Part shown: one piece after another, positions 1 through 8,794 of the stretch | How the letters are laid out: each line of letters begins with the position of its first letter | Position numbering within the stretch: position 1 is the stretch's first letter | Source of the DNA: JAFGBN01 sp964394145 | Lineage (GTDB): Bacteria; Chloroflexota; Dehalococcoidia; GIF9; AB-539-J10 | DNA: 64,000 bases | Direction: 5' to 3' | Assembly (NCBI GenBank): GCA_964394145.1 | Contig: CAYMVL010000025.1 | Span: 62,001-126,000 of the forward strand | The notes under the pieces: model-generated | What the model was told of the DNA's origin: nothing | Database searches by the model: none | The model's input: the letters and a program-made list of their open reading frames with translations, nothing else | Position numbers and translations under genes: made by a program

Positions 1-672
1 GTGCCACAGTTGGATAACCTCGATCCGGATCTAACCGTACTTCAGAATCTCACGACGTTCGCTCGTTATTTCGACATACCTAAGCATGAGGCACGCCGTC
101 GTAGTATGGAAGTCTTAACATTCTTTGAACTCCAAAACAAGAGCGATAGCCGGATTAGAGAGCTCTCAGGGGGAATGAAACGGCGCCTTCTGTTAGCAAG
201 AGGCCTGATTAACATGCCCCGGATTCTGGTTCTTGATGAGCCCACAGTAGGCCTTGACCCTCAAGCCAAATATCTAGTTTGGCACAAGCTGATTGAGCTC
301 AAGTCCCAGGGCGTTACCCTACTTATATGCACCCAGAATATGGAGGAGGCAACCGCGCTATCTAGCCGGGTGGCAATCATGTATCAAGGTAGAATCCTAT
401 GCATTGATGCTCCCCAAGAGCTTATTTCCAGATATGTAGGCAATGAGGTAGTAGAAATTCACCTGAACCCGTGGGAAAAGAGCAACGCTGTCAAGGAACT
501 GCAGGACGGTAACTTTGATTTTGAGGATATGGCAGGCGAGATTCACATTTTTCACCTTAATTCTGATGAGTTGGTCAGGCAAATAGTGAATTCGCCTGAC
601 AGGCTAAGGCGGAGACCTGCCACCTTAGAGGATGTTTTCTTCAGACTTACGGGGAGGTCCTTAATCGAATGA
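1..672 (+). CDS. ABC-2 exporter ATP-binding subunit, 5' truncated by window edge
   Basis: This is the nucleotide-binding subunit of a NodI/DrrA-type ABC exporter; it would hydrolyse ATP to drive the permease encoded next to it. The visible part begins at the Q-loop (Val-Pro-Gln, Q3), carries the ABC signature LSGGMKRRL at about residues 55-63, Walker B ILVLDE at 75-80 and the D-loop GLDP. The Walker A motif is missing because the gene starts before base 1, so the GTG at base 1 is an internal valine and not a start. The C-terminal third (LEDVFFRLTGRSL) is typical of the drug, polysaccharide or lipo-oligosaccharide export branch. The stop overlaps the next start as ATGA. The substrate cannot be told. 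Confidence 0.93.
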   Translation: MPQLDNLDPDLTVLQNLTTFARYFDIPKHEARRRSMEVLTFFELQNKSDSRIRELSGGMKRRLLLARGLINMPRILVLDEPTVGLDPQAKYLVWHKLIELKSQGVTLLICTQNMEEATALSSRVAIMYQGRILCIDAPQELISRYVGNEVVEIHLNPWEKSNAVKELQDGNFDFEDMAGEIHIFHLNSDELVRQIVNSPDRLRRRPATLEDVFFRLTGRSLIE

Positions 673-1433
673 CACTCCTATCCTGGCGTTTCATCAGGGT
701 ATGGCAACGTAATCGAGACGTTTTCTTCAAGCTATGGCGCTCAGAAGCACCAGGGTTTGTCGTTGAACCTATCATTACCATACTGGCTATGGGCTTGGGT
801 CTCGGGGCATACATAGGCTTGGTTGATGGTCAGAGATATATTGAATTTGTTACGCCAGGTATAATAGCCAGTTATGCTATGTTCAGTGCTAGCTTTGAGT
901 GTACCTACGGGAGCTTCGTCCGCATGGAGTATCAGAAAACATATGACGCCGCCATCGCTACACCCTTGAGTATTGAGGATGTCACCGCTGGTGAAATTTT
1001 CTGGGGTGCTACCCGCGCCCTTATTACTGGCACTGCCATACTAGCCATCGCAGCAGCTTTTCATCTGGTATCTTCGCCCTGGGCGCTGGTTATACCTGCT
1101 CTTGCATTCCTAGAAGGCATAATGTTCGCCTCTATTGCCATATCATTCACTTCTCTAGTCCCCGCTATACATACCTTCAACTACTATTTCACCTTCTTTG
1201 TGACACCGATGTTCTTCTTCGGCGGAGTCTTCTTCCCTCTGTCCTCTTTTCCAGAGTTAGTGCAAGCTCTAAGCTGGATAGCACCACTAACGCCCGTTGT
1301 ACATCTTACCAGAGCGCTAATTAACGGTGAATTTCATGCTCAGCTTCTCTGGGCGCTCGCCCTTATATTTATTATAACTGCTTTGTTCTTCTCCATATCG
1401 TTACGCACAATGAGGCGAAGGCTAATCAGGTAA
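669..1433 (+). CDS. ABC-2 type exporter permease (NodJ/DrrB-like)
   Basis: Integral membrane permease of 254 residues with about six hydrophobic segments, of the ABC-2 family (NodJ/DrrB). The conserved tail of the family is visible: a hydrophobic run with FFGGVFFPLSSFP followed by a TPVVHLTRAL segment and a basic C-terminus (RTMRRRLIR). It is translationally coupled to the ATPase gene by a 4-base ATGA overlap, so the two make one exporter. It probably exports a lipid-linked saccharide, drug or polyketide-like compound; nothing in the sequence decides which. Confidence 0.92.
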   Translation: MTLLSWRFIRVWQRNRDVFFKLWRSEAPGFVVEPIITILAMGLGLGAYIGLVDGQRYIEFVTPGIIASYAMFSASFECTYGSFVRMEYQKTYDAAIATPLSIEDVTAGEIFWGATRALITGTAILAIAAAFHLVSSPWALVIPALAFLEGIMFASIAISFTSLVPAIHTFNYYFTFFVTPMFFFGGVFFPLSSFPELVQALSWIAPLTPVVHLTRALINGEFHAQLLWALALIFIITALFFSISLRTMRRRLIR

Positions 1434-1562
1434 GAAGCATCCTATTACGCCTCAATTCCTCAAATTTCGCTTTTGTTCAGAATATGCGCCTGCCAATAGC
1501 CAGTCTATGGTTCTATTTACGCCCAAAGTCTGTTATGCTAACAAGCTATCCTGAAATCGAGT

Positions 1563-2147
1563 TTGTTCGCCCAATTGGAAACAACGGACAGGAAGGTCTT
1601 AACCAAGAGCCTAGTTGCTGCAGCCAGTCTCTTTGCAGTCGCCGTCTCAGTGGGCCTTGCCGCGCCTTTGGACAGCGTGTCAGGACTGATGCAAGAACTT
1701 GGAGAGCTACTGCGACCTCTGGCATCGGTCAACCCTTTCCTCCTGTTCCTTGTCATATTCGCTAATAATGCAGTTAAGGCTCTGGGGGTAATTGTACTGG
1801 GTGTACTGATGGGGATACCGCCAGTGATTTTCTTAGGCATAAACGGCTTTATTCTAGGATCTGTGATTTCTTGGGTCAAGGAATCCCAGGGATTAGCATA
1901 TACAGTTGCCGGCACAGCACCGCACGGTATAATTGAGATTCCCATGCTGCTGCTCGGGACGGCTCTGGGATTTATGGTGGGCTTGGAATCGATTAGATGG
2001 GCAAGACGAAAGCAAAGCATGGTCAAACCGAAGTTAGCTGCCGCCATCAGGCTCTACGTGAAGGTAATTCTTCCAGGACTTGCCGTTGCTGCTGTGATCG
2101 AGGTGCTCGTTACGCCGTGTCTGCTTAGCTTGGTTGGAGGCAGGTAG
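1563..2147 (+). CDS. SpoIIM/DUF95-family membrane protein
   Basis: Membrane protein of 194 residues of the stage II sporulation protein M family (DUF95), in its short archaeal and non-sporulating form. Family hallmarks are visible: an NNAVKALG stretch in the middle, Gly-rich membrane segments (GVLMGIPPVIFLGINGF), and the PHGIIEIP motif at about residue 120. Four to five hydrophobic segments are seen. The start is a TTG with no clear ribosome site, so the N-terminus is uncertain. It follows an ABC-2 exporter on the same strand after 129 bases; SpoIIM-like genes often accompany ABC-2 permeases, but a joint role here is inference. Confidence 0.75.
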   Translation: MFAQLETTDRKVLTKSLVAAASLFAVAVSVGLAAPLDSVSGLMQELGELLRPLASVNPFLLFLVIFANNAVKALGVIVLGVLMGIPPVIFLGINGFILGSVISWVKESQGLAYTVAGTAPHGIIEIPMLLLGTALGFMVGLESIRWARRKQSMVKPKLAAAIRLYVKVILPGLAVAAVIEVLVTPCLLSLVGGR

Positions 2148-2356
2148 TCGGCCTCTCACGAATGATTGTGACCCGTAGCAACAGCTTAACACAACACCGA
2201 TCCAGTACTAAGAAACAGGAACCAGTTACGGCTTCAATTGGCAACCACTAGTAACCTGGACGAAAGGCGATATCTTATGATTCTCAAGAAGCTAGTCCCC
2301 TCTAGCTTGACAACCCACAAGCAAAGCTGATTCGTAATAGAAGCCTCATGCAGGGT

Positions 2357-2896
2357 CTATTTCTCGGAGTACAAACCTTCATTCAGAAAAGGAACTAGAG
2401 CGGCAACCAAACCGTCTATGTAGATTCCCTTCCTGTCCATAACACCTCTGGTAAAGTATCCTACTGCTCCTTGATTCTGTTTAGTATTTCGTTCACCCGT
2501 CAGTTGGTCCATCACGTCGCCAAGTTCTGTGCTACCTAGCAGATGTCTGATTATGTCTTCTGGAAGTTCAAATAGAGGTGATGTTCCGTACCCTATTCTT
2601 GATTTATCATCAATAATACATATTACACCGACGGCAAACCATCTCGAGAATAACTCCAGTACGCCGCCTTCAATACCCACACAGAACCTGCTATCAAGGC
2701 CCTGTTTGCGGTTAATCTCCTGCAATTTCAGTGCCCTGTTCCTCGCACCTTCAAACGTTTGCTCGTCTACAGGCTGACCGGGGACCCCGCTCTCAATACC
2801 AACGCCAGTTACTTCCACCCCGGGGAAATACCTTGCAAATGCCTCCTTCACTGCTTCCAGTTTGACCTTATTCAGTGAGCCCACCAACACTCTCAT
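2357..2896 (-). CDS. yjjX: Inosine/xanthosine triphosphatase (YjjX family)
   Basis: Non-canonical purine NTP phosphatase of 179 residues, the usual family length. It would hydrolyse ITP and XTP, keeping deaminated purines out of nucleic acids. The N-terminus MRVLVGSLNKVKLEAVKEAF is the YjjX signature, with the substrate loop SGVPGQPVDEQTFEGARNRA at about 41-60 and FCVGIEGG further on. The start ATG overlaps the stop of the preceding small gene by 4 bases (ATGA), so it is the last gene of the unit MBL-fold protein, small Cys-rich protein, YjjX. Confidence 0.9.
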   Translation of the reverse strand: MRVLVGSLNKVKLEAVKEAFARYFPGVEVTGVGIESGVPGQPVDEQTFEGARNRALKLQEINRKQGLDSRFCVGIEGGVLELFSRWFAVGVICIIDDKSRIGYGTSPLFELPEDIIRHLLGSTELGDVMDQLTGERNTKQNQGAVGYFTRGVMDRKGIYIDGLVAALVPFLNEGLYSEK

Positions 2897-3096
2897 GGCG
2901 CTAAATCGTTTCTAATTTCACCATTTGGAAGCATATTGTCGGGGTGAGCCTCACCCCTCTCTTCCATCTGATACCTGATGCAGCTCGCCCAATCCCCTAA
3001 ACAATAGTTGTCTATCCAGCTCTTATCCAGATTGCCCTGCTCATAATAGCTTTTCATGGGGCAGAGCAAATACCATTTACAGACCCTTTGGCCCAT
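2893..3096 (-). CDS. Small cysteine-rich conserved protein, function unknown
   Basis: I recognise the look of a recurrent small protein but can give it no function. From the ATG at 3096, which has an AGGAGA ribosome site just upstream, it is 67 residues; an in-frame start 36 bases upstream lacks one. Four cysteines are present, two in a WYLLCPMK stretch and two around DNYCLGDWASCIRYQ, followed by MEERGEAHPDNMLPNG. The Cys pattern could hold a metal or Fe-S site. It sits between an MBL-fold gene (38 bases upstream) and yjjX (4-base overlap), so the three are co-transcribed. Confidence 0.7.
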   Translation of the reverse strand: MGQRVCKWYLLCPMKSYYEQGNLDKSWIDNYCLGDWASCIRYQMEERGEAHPDNMLPNGEIRNDLAP

Positions 3097-3134
3097 TATC
3101 TCCTGGCCGGGCAATATTGAATAGACCAGCAAGA

Positions 3135-4016
3135 TTATAGCTCAAATTCCATGCCCGTATGCAATGGTGAGAACTTCTCTTTGAAAGCAAGGTAAAGCTC
3201 AACCTGAGCTTTGAAGCCTGTGCAGTGACCGGCGCATATCCAGGATATATTCAATTTAGCGAGCTCCTCAACCGTTCTATTGATTCGAGCATCAGATGCC
3301 TCTATCAGATGCAAACCACCAATTATGCCTTCTATTTTCTCGCAGCCAGTTAACTCCATGGCATGTTTGGCAATATTAACGATTCCAGCGTGGCTGCAAC
3401 CCGTTACAATTACCAGCCCTTTCCCTTTGACGTTCGCTACCACAGAAGTATCATCGAGCATTGCGTCATCTTTGACCAGTCCGTTTTCTATCGTCTTCAG
3501 CCCGCTCTCTCTATCAAACTCAAAATCGGTTTGCCTCTTGACTTCGCCGGTGGTAATAATCCCTGCCATAAGCACGAACGGCTCATCGGTGAGAAAGAGA
3601 CGGCCACCAGCCTTTTCCATCTTTTCTTTAGAATCTTCAGGCGCAATCCCGACATGCCTGAAGCAGCCATCATCAACAAAATTGGCGCGGAAGACGCTCG
3701 GATGGACAATCACAGGAATATCCTTTTTCCCTATTCCTCTGAGCATATCCACGACCCCCCTGGTATGGTCATAATGACAGTGGGTTAAGACTATGGCATC
3801 AATGGCCTGCGCTGAAACCCCCATAATCCTCATATTGTTAAACAAAGCCTGCGAGTTTTGCCCTACATCAACAAGGATTCTACCTGTCCTGCCAGCTACC
3901 TTTCCCTCCAGGAAGAAGGAAACTCCATGTTGCCCTAGATATGGACTTTCATAGAGCACCGAATCCTCCGCCAGGACTGTAAGTCTTAATCCATCCAACT
4001 CAGCAACCTCTGTCAT
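3135..4016 (-). CDS. MBL-fold metallo-hydrolase
   Basis: Metallo-beta-lactamase-fold protein with the metal-binding motif HCHYDHTRG and later metal ligands in GCSHAGI and GLHL, ending with a GHCTG motif. This arrangement is that of the MJ0301-like group often annotated as dihydropterin-ribofuranosyl-aminobenzene phosphate synthase; the assignment to that reaction is weak. I place the start at the ATG at 4016 because a strong site (GGAAAGGA) lies just before it; a TTG 15 bases upstream would bury that site inside the gene. 293 residues. It follows livK across a strong hairpin and leads the short unit ending in yjjX. Confidence 0.88.
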   Translation of the reverse strand: MTEVAELDGLRLTVLAEDSVLYESPYLGQHGVSFFLEGKVAGRTGRILVDVGQNSQALFNNMRIMGVSAQAIDAIVLTHCHYDHTRGVVDMLRGIGKKDIPVIVHPSVFRANFVDDGCFRHVGIAPEDSKEKMEKAGGRLFLTDEPFVLMAGIITTGEVKRQTDFEFDRESGLKTIENGLVKDDAMLDDTSVVANVKGKGLVIVTGCSHAGIVNIAKHAMELTGCEKIEGIIGGLHLIEASDARINRTVEELAKLNISWICAGHCTGFKAQVELYLAFKEKFSPLHTGMEFEL

Positions 4017-4048
4017 GCTATTCCTTTCCAAGGAATACCCTAACGAAA

Positions 4049-4083
4049 TTAGGGCATCGCCACACGGTGCGGCGATGCCCTAA
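4049..4083 (-). terminator. Strong hairpin between livK and the MBL-fold gene
   Basis: A perfect 13-base inverted repeat (TTAGGGCATCGCC and its complement) with a 9-base loop lies downstream of livK on the minus strand. It is followed by only a short T stretch (TTTCG), so it is a weak intrinsic terminator, an mRNA 3'-end stabiliser or an attenuator that lowers expression of the MBL-yjjX genes relative to livK. Confidence 0.7.
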
Positions 4084-4102
4084 CCTGTGCGCAACGCAGT
4101 AC

Positions 4103-5275
4103 TTACATACTCCAGGCGACTATGTCTATCCCGGCATTCTTGTAACCGGATTCAGTAGCAGCGTCCTTAACTACTTCCCAGATTTCAAAGGTACCCGACG
4201 TGCGGTCACCTATTTCGTTGAATGATAGCTTGCCGGTGGCACCTTCAAATTCCAACCCCACCAGGGCATTCCTTATGGCTTCGCCGTCATACTTACCAGC
4301 CGCCTGTATTGCCTTGGCCGCTGCATAGACTGCATCATAGGTAGTGTCGCAGTAGACTTCTGGAGGCTCGCCAAACTTCTGCTGGTAGCCAGCAAAAAAC
4401 TTGTCGTAAACTGGACCTGAGCCAATAGTCCTGGTTCCAGCCACTATGGCCTTCTCCATGAACGCAGCACTATTGGGTTCGGCAAACAGACCTGACCCGT
4501 AATTGCCGTCGCAGCCAAGCCAGGCAACCTTATCCAGGCCCATCTCTAAGGCCTGCTTGAACACTATGATACCGTCATCAGAATAGGTAACAGCAAGCAC
4601 CACATCGGGGTTGCCAGCCTTAATCGTCTCTAGCTCTGCACGATAGTCCTTCTTAGCAATATCATAATGTATCGATCCCACATGCTCCCCACCCCATCCT
4701 TTATCATGGAGTCCCTCAACGAGCCCTTCTTCCAAACCTATGCCATAGGTATTATCCATCACTATGGCAGCAAGCCTGGTGTAGCCCTCGTCCATAACGA
4801 TGTCAGCTAATAACCGACCCTGAGCGTCATCGGTAAGACAGGTGCGAAAGTACCATTCTGTCCCATCTAATTTAGACAGAGGAACACCAGTCGCTGACAT
4901 AGTTATCAAAGGGATTTTGTGCATTTTGGCGTAGGGCATGGCAAGCTCTGAAGTCGGCGTGATCATGGGGCCAACAATTACTTGCACTCCGTCTACTTCA
5001 ACCAGCTCCTTGACTCTGTCGAACCCCTTATCTGGATCCGTGCCGCCATCCTCTTCCACCAATTCCACCTGCTTTCCTAACACCCCGCCCGCCGCGTTAA
5101 TCTCTTCAACCGCCATCGTAGCACCGTTCAGCATCCTGCCACCCATAGGCCCTAATTCCCCACTTAGGTCCAGCAAAACGCCTATCTTTATCGTCCCACC
5201 CCCGCTAGGCGTACATGCCACCACCGGAATAAGCAAACTCACCAGGGCTATCAACAACAGTAGTCTCTTGACCAT
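4103..5275 (-). CDS. livK: ABC importer substrate-binding lipoprotein (LivJ/LivK type)
   Basis: Periplasmic-binding-protein-like lipoprotein of 390 residues that would catch the substrate for the Liv-type importer encoded upstream. The N-terminus is a lipoprotein signal with hydrophobic core and lipobox VVAC (Cys21). The mature part starts IKIGVLLDLSGELGPMG, the hallmark of the type I branched-chain amino-acid/amide/urea binding family, and continues with the VQVIVGPMITPTSELAMPYA strand. AAAGGAG precedes the ATG. It is the fifth gene of the livHMGFK operon. Substrates in this family range over branched-chain amino acids, amides, urea and aromatic acids, and cannot be fixed here. Confidence 0.93.
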   Translation of the reverse strand: MVKRLLLLIALVSLLIPVVACTPSGGGTIKIGVLLDLSGELGPMGGRMLNGATMAVEEINAAGGVLGKQVELVEEDGGTDPDKGFDRVKELVEVDGVQVIVGPMITPTSELAMPYAKMHKIPLITMSATGVPLSKLDGTEWYFRTCLTDDAQGRLLADIVMDEGYTRLAAIVMDNTYGIGLEEGLVEGLHDKGWGGEHVGSIHYDIAKKDYRAELETIKAGNPDVVLAVTYSDDGIIVFKQALEMGLDKVAWLGCDGNYGSGLFAEPNSAAFMEKAIVAGTRTIGSGPVYDKFFAGYQQKFGEPPEVYCDTTYDAVYAAAKAIQAAGKYDGEAIRNALVGLEFEGATGKLSFNEIGDRTSGTFEIWEVVKDAATESGYKNAGIDIVAWSM

Positions 5276-5317
5276 ATATCACTCCTTTCTAAATCACAGA
5301 ATTGCCTGTAATTATGC

Positions 5318-6064
5318 TCACAGGGTAAGCCCCTTGTCAATACCTTTAGACTCCAATCCTAGGAATCGCTGTTTGGAAGAATCTTCTGTAAAGAGCGAAC
5401 CGGCATCTCCCTCCATAACACATTTGCCATCAACTAGAACATAACCTCGATCCGAAACACTTAAGACTTTCTTGACATTCTGCTCAACTATTATTATAGC
5501 GACGCCAGCTTCCTTTATCTTTGCCATCTTTCCTAAGATGGATGCAGCTGGCTTAGGAGACAGGGAAGCCAATGGCTCATCCAGCATGAGAACCTTAGGT
5601 TGTGCCATCATAGCTCTGGCTATAGCTACCACTTGCCTTTCTCCACCACTCAAATTACCCGCCAGTGCCTTTTTCCTAACCTCAAGCTCGGGAAACATCC
5701 CATATACCTCTGTCAGGCTGGCTCTGATAGCAACCTTGTCTTTCTTTTGATAGGCTCCCATATCCAGGTTTTCGGCTATTGTCAGGTTTGGGAAGACATT
5801 GTTTATCTGCGGCACATAGCCTATGCCCATAGCTATTGCCTGGTCAGAAGCTATACCAGCAATATCCTTATCTCGATATAGGATACTACCCTGAAAGAGC
5901 TTGGCAAAACCCAGAAAGCTCTTGATCAATGTAGATTTACCGCTGCCATTGGGTCCCACGATCGCCACAACTTCCCCCTCACCTACCATTAGCGACACGC
6001 CCTGGACAATGACGACATCTCCATAGCCAGCACTTATGTCCTCGGCCACAAAGATAGGATTCAC
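5318..6064 (-). CDS. livF: Liv-type ABC importer ATPase, LivF
   Basis: ATP-binding subunit of 248 residues. Walker A GPNGSGKST is at 37-45, the Q-loop in GYVPQ near 85, the signature LSGGE at 138-142 and Walker B VLMLDEP at about 158-164. The opening (EDISAGYGD) and the length are those of LivF, the shorter of the two ATPases of branched-chain amino-acid type importers. It abuts livG with no gap and precedes livK. It pairs with LivG beneath the LivH-LivM channel. Confidence 0.95.
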   Translation of the reverse strand: MNPIFVAEDISAGYGDVVIVQGVSLMVGEGEVVAIVGPNGSGKSTLIKSFLGFAKLFQGSILYRDKDIAGIASDQAIAMGIGYVPQINNVFPNLTIAENLDMGAYQKKDKVAIRASLTEVYGMFPELEVRKKALAGNLSGGERQVVAIARAMMAQPKVLMLDEPLASLSPKPAASILGKMAKIKEAGVAIIIVEQNVKKVLSVSDRGYVLVDGKCVMEGDAGSLFTEDSSKQRFLGLESKGIDKGLTL

Positions 6065-6829
6065 CTACTTTTCTCCTAGATAGGCCTGATAAAAAGCCGG
6101 GTTTTCAATAATGTCTCGCGGTTCCCCTTGAGCCACCATTGAGCCTTTATCCATGACATAAATCCAGGAGGCAAATTCAAATAAGATCTCCAGCCTGTGC
6201 TCCACAACGAAAAACGTCGTGTCATTATGGGACAGGTCCTTCAGTTTCTGAAATATGCTCTTCCCCAGTACTGGATTTACCCCGGCCGCGGGTTCGTCCA
6301 GAAGCAGAAGCGTCGGCTTTGCCATGAGCCCTCTGGCTATCTCAAGAAGTTTCCTCTGCCCACCGGAAAGTTGGCCGGCAAAGGAGAATGCCTTAGTATC
6401 TAATTCAACCAATTTAAGAATAGCTAGAGCTTCAGCAATGAGCCCTTTTTCTTGTTCCTGCCACTGCTCCCTAAGGAAAAGGGCATTCACTAATCTGTCA
6501 CCCTGCTGCCCTCTCGCCGCCACCAGCATATTGTCCAATACGGTAAGCTGGTGAAACAAATGAGGTAGCTGAAAGGCATTTACCAGTCCTAAGTCATAAA
6601 TTCGATGAGGAGCCAGGTTATTGATGCACCTGCTATTGAAATAAATACTACCTTCATCCGGCCTATGAAGACCGAGAACCGTATTAAACAAAGTAGTTTT
6701 GCCACTGCCATTGGGCCCTACCAAGCCACAAATGCCACCATGTTTGACATCCAGGCTCACGCCATTGACAGCATAAACGCCACCAAAATGCTTCTTGACA
6801 TCCCTTATCTTCAGTAAGATTTCTTCCAT
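6065..6829 (-). CDS. livG: Liv-type ABC importer ATPase, LivG
   Basis: ATP-binding subunit of 254 residues with Walker A GPNGSGKTT at 38-46, signature LSGGQRK, and Walker B LLLLDEPAAGVNP. The FGGVYAVNGVSLDV opening and the AAGVNP D-loop identify LivG. The following EPRDIIENPAFYQAYLGE tail is the standard LivG C-terminus. It is separated from livM by about 130 bases holding two small hairpins, and joins livF directly. Confidence 0.95.
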   Translation of the reverse strand: MEEILLKIRDVKKHFGGVYAVNGVSLDVKHGGICGLVGPNGSGKTTLFNTVLGLHRPDEGSIYFNSRCINNLAPHRIYDLGLVNAFQLPHLFHQLTVLDNMLVAARGQQGDRLVNALFLREQWQEQEKGLIAEALAILKLVELDTKAFSFAGQLSGGQRKLLEIARGLMAKPTLLLLDEPAAGVNPVLGKSIFQKLKDLSHNDTTFFVVEHRLEILFEFASWIYVMDKGSMVAQGEPRDIIENPAFYQAYLGEK

Positions 6830-6961
6830 GTTAAACTAACCCTGAATGTAACCCCTGCGAACGCAGGTCGCTGAAACAATTACAACGCTAATGATTGCTG
6901 TTACATAGCCCCTTAACTCAGGGGCCACATAAAGATGAAGAGACGAACACCAAAATACTCG

Positions 6962-7903
6962 CTAATTTCTCTTGTTCCTAACACTGCTTCTTTCATATCT
7001 GGCTGCTTCCAACGCCTTTGTCTTAATCTGACTTTCCTTCAACAAACCCTGTGGCCTGTACAGCAAGACAAATATAATTAAAGCACCAAATAGAATATAC
7101 TGCAAGTTCCCAGTAGCACCGGGCAAATCAACGTAGCCTACAAGTATGTTGCTGCCCCGATCGAACAGCTCCACCAGAGCAGCACCCAGCAATGCCCCCC
7201 AGTTGTTAGCTGGTCCACCCAGCAGTACCATTATCCACACGGTAAAGGTAACCATGGGCATAAACATGCCGGGAACAATGTAAAGAAGATATTGGCCATA
7301 AAGTCCACCAGCTATCCCTGCTATAGCAGAACCCAGCATGAGTGCCTGCGCTTTGTATTTCGCTATATCCTTGCCCAGGGCTTCAGCGGCTATCTCATCA
7401 TCTCTTAGGGCTCGCATCGTTCTTCCATAGGGAGAATTGCTTAATAGTTGCACTACAAGAAAGCAAATGAACAAACACAGGCCCACCAGACCGATATTCT
7501 CTAAACGATAAACGAAAGAAGAGCCCGTCCATGCAAAAACAGGGGAAACGCTCATTCCCCAATCACCACCCGCCAGCCACTTCTCAGATTTCACAATCAA
7601 CCTCAGAATTTCACCAAAGGCTAAAACCGCTATCGCCAGATAGTCCGTCCTCAACCTCAGCGCAGGCAAAGAAATAAGTAAACCGAAAACGGCCGAGAGC
7701 AAGCCACCACCGATAAGGCAAAGGTAGAAGGGAACACCGGCTTGAGACAGCAGAGCATAGGTATAGGCACCGATAAGGAAGAAAGCTACTTTCCCAAAAT
7801 TGGCCAGCCCGGCAAAGCCGAACTCCAGGTTGAGGCTCAAGGCTACCATGCCAAAAATCCCAACATATACAACGATATCGAGAAAATAAAGCAATATGTC
7901 CAA
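6962..7903 (-). CDS. livM: Liv-type ABC importer permease, LivM
   Basis: Membrane permease of about 313 residues with 8-10 hydrophobic segments. The LivM signature is present: FGFAGLANFGKVAFFLIGAY near the N-terminus and the EAA-like loop NSPYGRTMRALRDDEIAAEALGKD. An upstream TTG (7930) would overlap the livH gene by 26 bases; I prefer the TTG at 7903, which has GAGAG a few bases before it and follows the livH stop directly. It forms the transmembrane channel with LivH. Confidence 0.92.
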   Translation of the reverse strand: MDILLYFLDIVVYVGIFGMVALSLNLEFGFAGLANFGKVAFFLIGAYTYALLSQAGVPFYLCLIGGGLLSAVFGLLISLPALRLRTDYLAIAVLAFGEILRLIVKSEKWLAGGDWGMSVSPVFAWTGSSFVYRLENIGLVGLCLFICFLVVQLLSNSPYGRTMRALRDDEIAAEALGKDIAKYKAQALMLGSAIAGIAGGLYGQYLLYIVPGMFMPMVTFTVWIMVLLGGPANNWGALLGAALVELFDRGSNILVGYVDLPGATGNLQYILFGALIIFVLLYRPQGLLKESQIKTKALEAARYERSSVRNKRN

Positions 7904-7904
7904 A

Positions 7905-8792
7905 TCAAGCTCTCTTAAAAAACATGGCAAGTCCCTCTGGTTTCAAAATCAGAGTTATTATCAGAATAGCAAAAGCTATACCTATACGATACGATGTGGA
8001 AAGCCCCAGGCTTACCAGGACCACCACCCCGATATTTTCAGCTAATCCTATGACAAAGGCTGCGGCTATAGCACCATAAAAGTTGCCAATGCCCCCAAGT
8101 ATGGCAACGGCAAAGATGGGCAGAACGATATCCCAACCAGTCATAGGCCAGATCTGAGTGTCTGCCGCGCGGAATATTCCAGCGACGGCAGCCAAACCGG
8201 CACCAATGAACCAGGTTATCCAGATAACCTTGTCCACGTTAATTCCAGAAGCTAGAGCAAGCTGCGGATTGCTGGCACTGGCCCTGATGGCTTTGCCTAT
8301 TTTTGTCCTTGTCAGAATGAAGTGCATGATGACTGCTAGCGCTATGGCGGTGAAGATAAGCCATACCCATAGGCCAGTAATTCTCAACGGACCCATATCA
8401 TAGGCAGACCATGTGGAGGTGAAATACAGAGGTTCCCAGCTCCAGCCCGCACCAATAGAATACCTGAGGATAAAACCCAGTGCAATAGAAGCCACCATGA
8501 GATGGATTATTGTAGCTCCCCTTCTGGCTAACGGCTGAAAGAGACCACGGTAAGAAAGAAAGCCAACCGCCGCAGTGATGACAAAAGCAACGACGAAGGC
8601 TGCTGGCAAAGATAACCCCAACTGCTCTGCCACAACATAGCCCACAAAAGCTCCCAGGGTGATAAATTCAGCATGGGCAAAGTTGGGAAATCCTGACAGA
8701 CCGTATGTCAAGGTAAGGCCTACGGCTCCAATCAGATATAGACTGCCCGTAACTACCGAGTTAAAGAGAACCTGTGCCCAATTGACATCCAT
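7905..8792 (-). CDS. livH: Liv-type ABC importer permease, LivH
   Basis: Membrane permease of 295 residues, about eight hydrophobic segments. The N-terminal segment (GLTLTYGLSGFPNFAHAEFITLGAFVGY) and the coupling loop TKIGKAIRASASNPQLALASGINVDKV are diagnostic of LivH. First gene of the import operon, with its start only 2 bases beyond the stop of the HAD-like gene, so the two are probably transcribed together. Confidence 0.94.
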   Translation of the reverse strand: MDVNWAQVLFNSVVTGSLYLIGAVGLTLTYGLSGFPNFAHAEFITLGAFVGYVVAEQLGLSLPAAFVVAFVITAAVGFLSYRGLFQPLARRGATIIHLMVASIALGFILRYSIGAGWSWEPLYFTSTWSAYDMGPLRITGLWVWLIFTAIALAVIMHFILTRTKIGKAIRASASNPQLALASGINVDKVIWITWFIGAGLAAVAGIFRAADTQIWPMTGWDIVLPIFAVAILGGIGNFYGAIAAAFVIGLAENIGVVVLVSLGLSTSYRIGIAFAILIITLILKPEGLAMFFKRA

Positions 8793-8794
8793 AA

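Noticed and set aside
1484..1765. Open frame of 93 codons on the plus strand
   Set aside because: It overlaps the SpoIIM-like gene in another frame, has no ribosome site and reads as low-complexity Arg/Ser-rich sequence.
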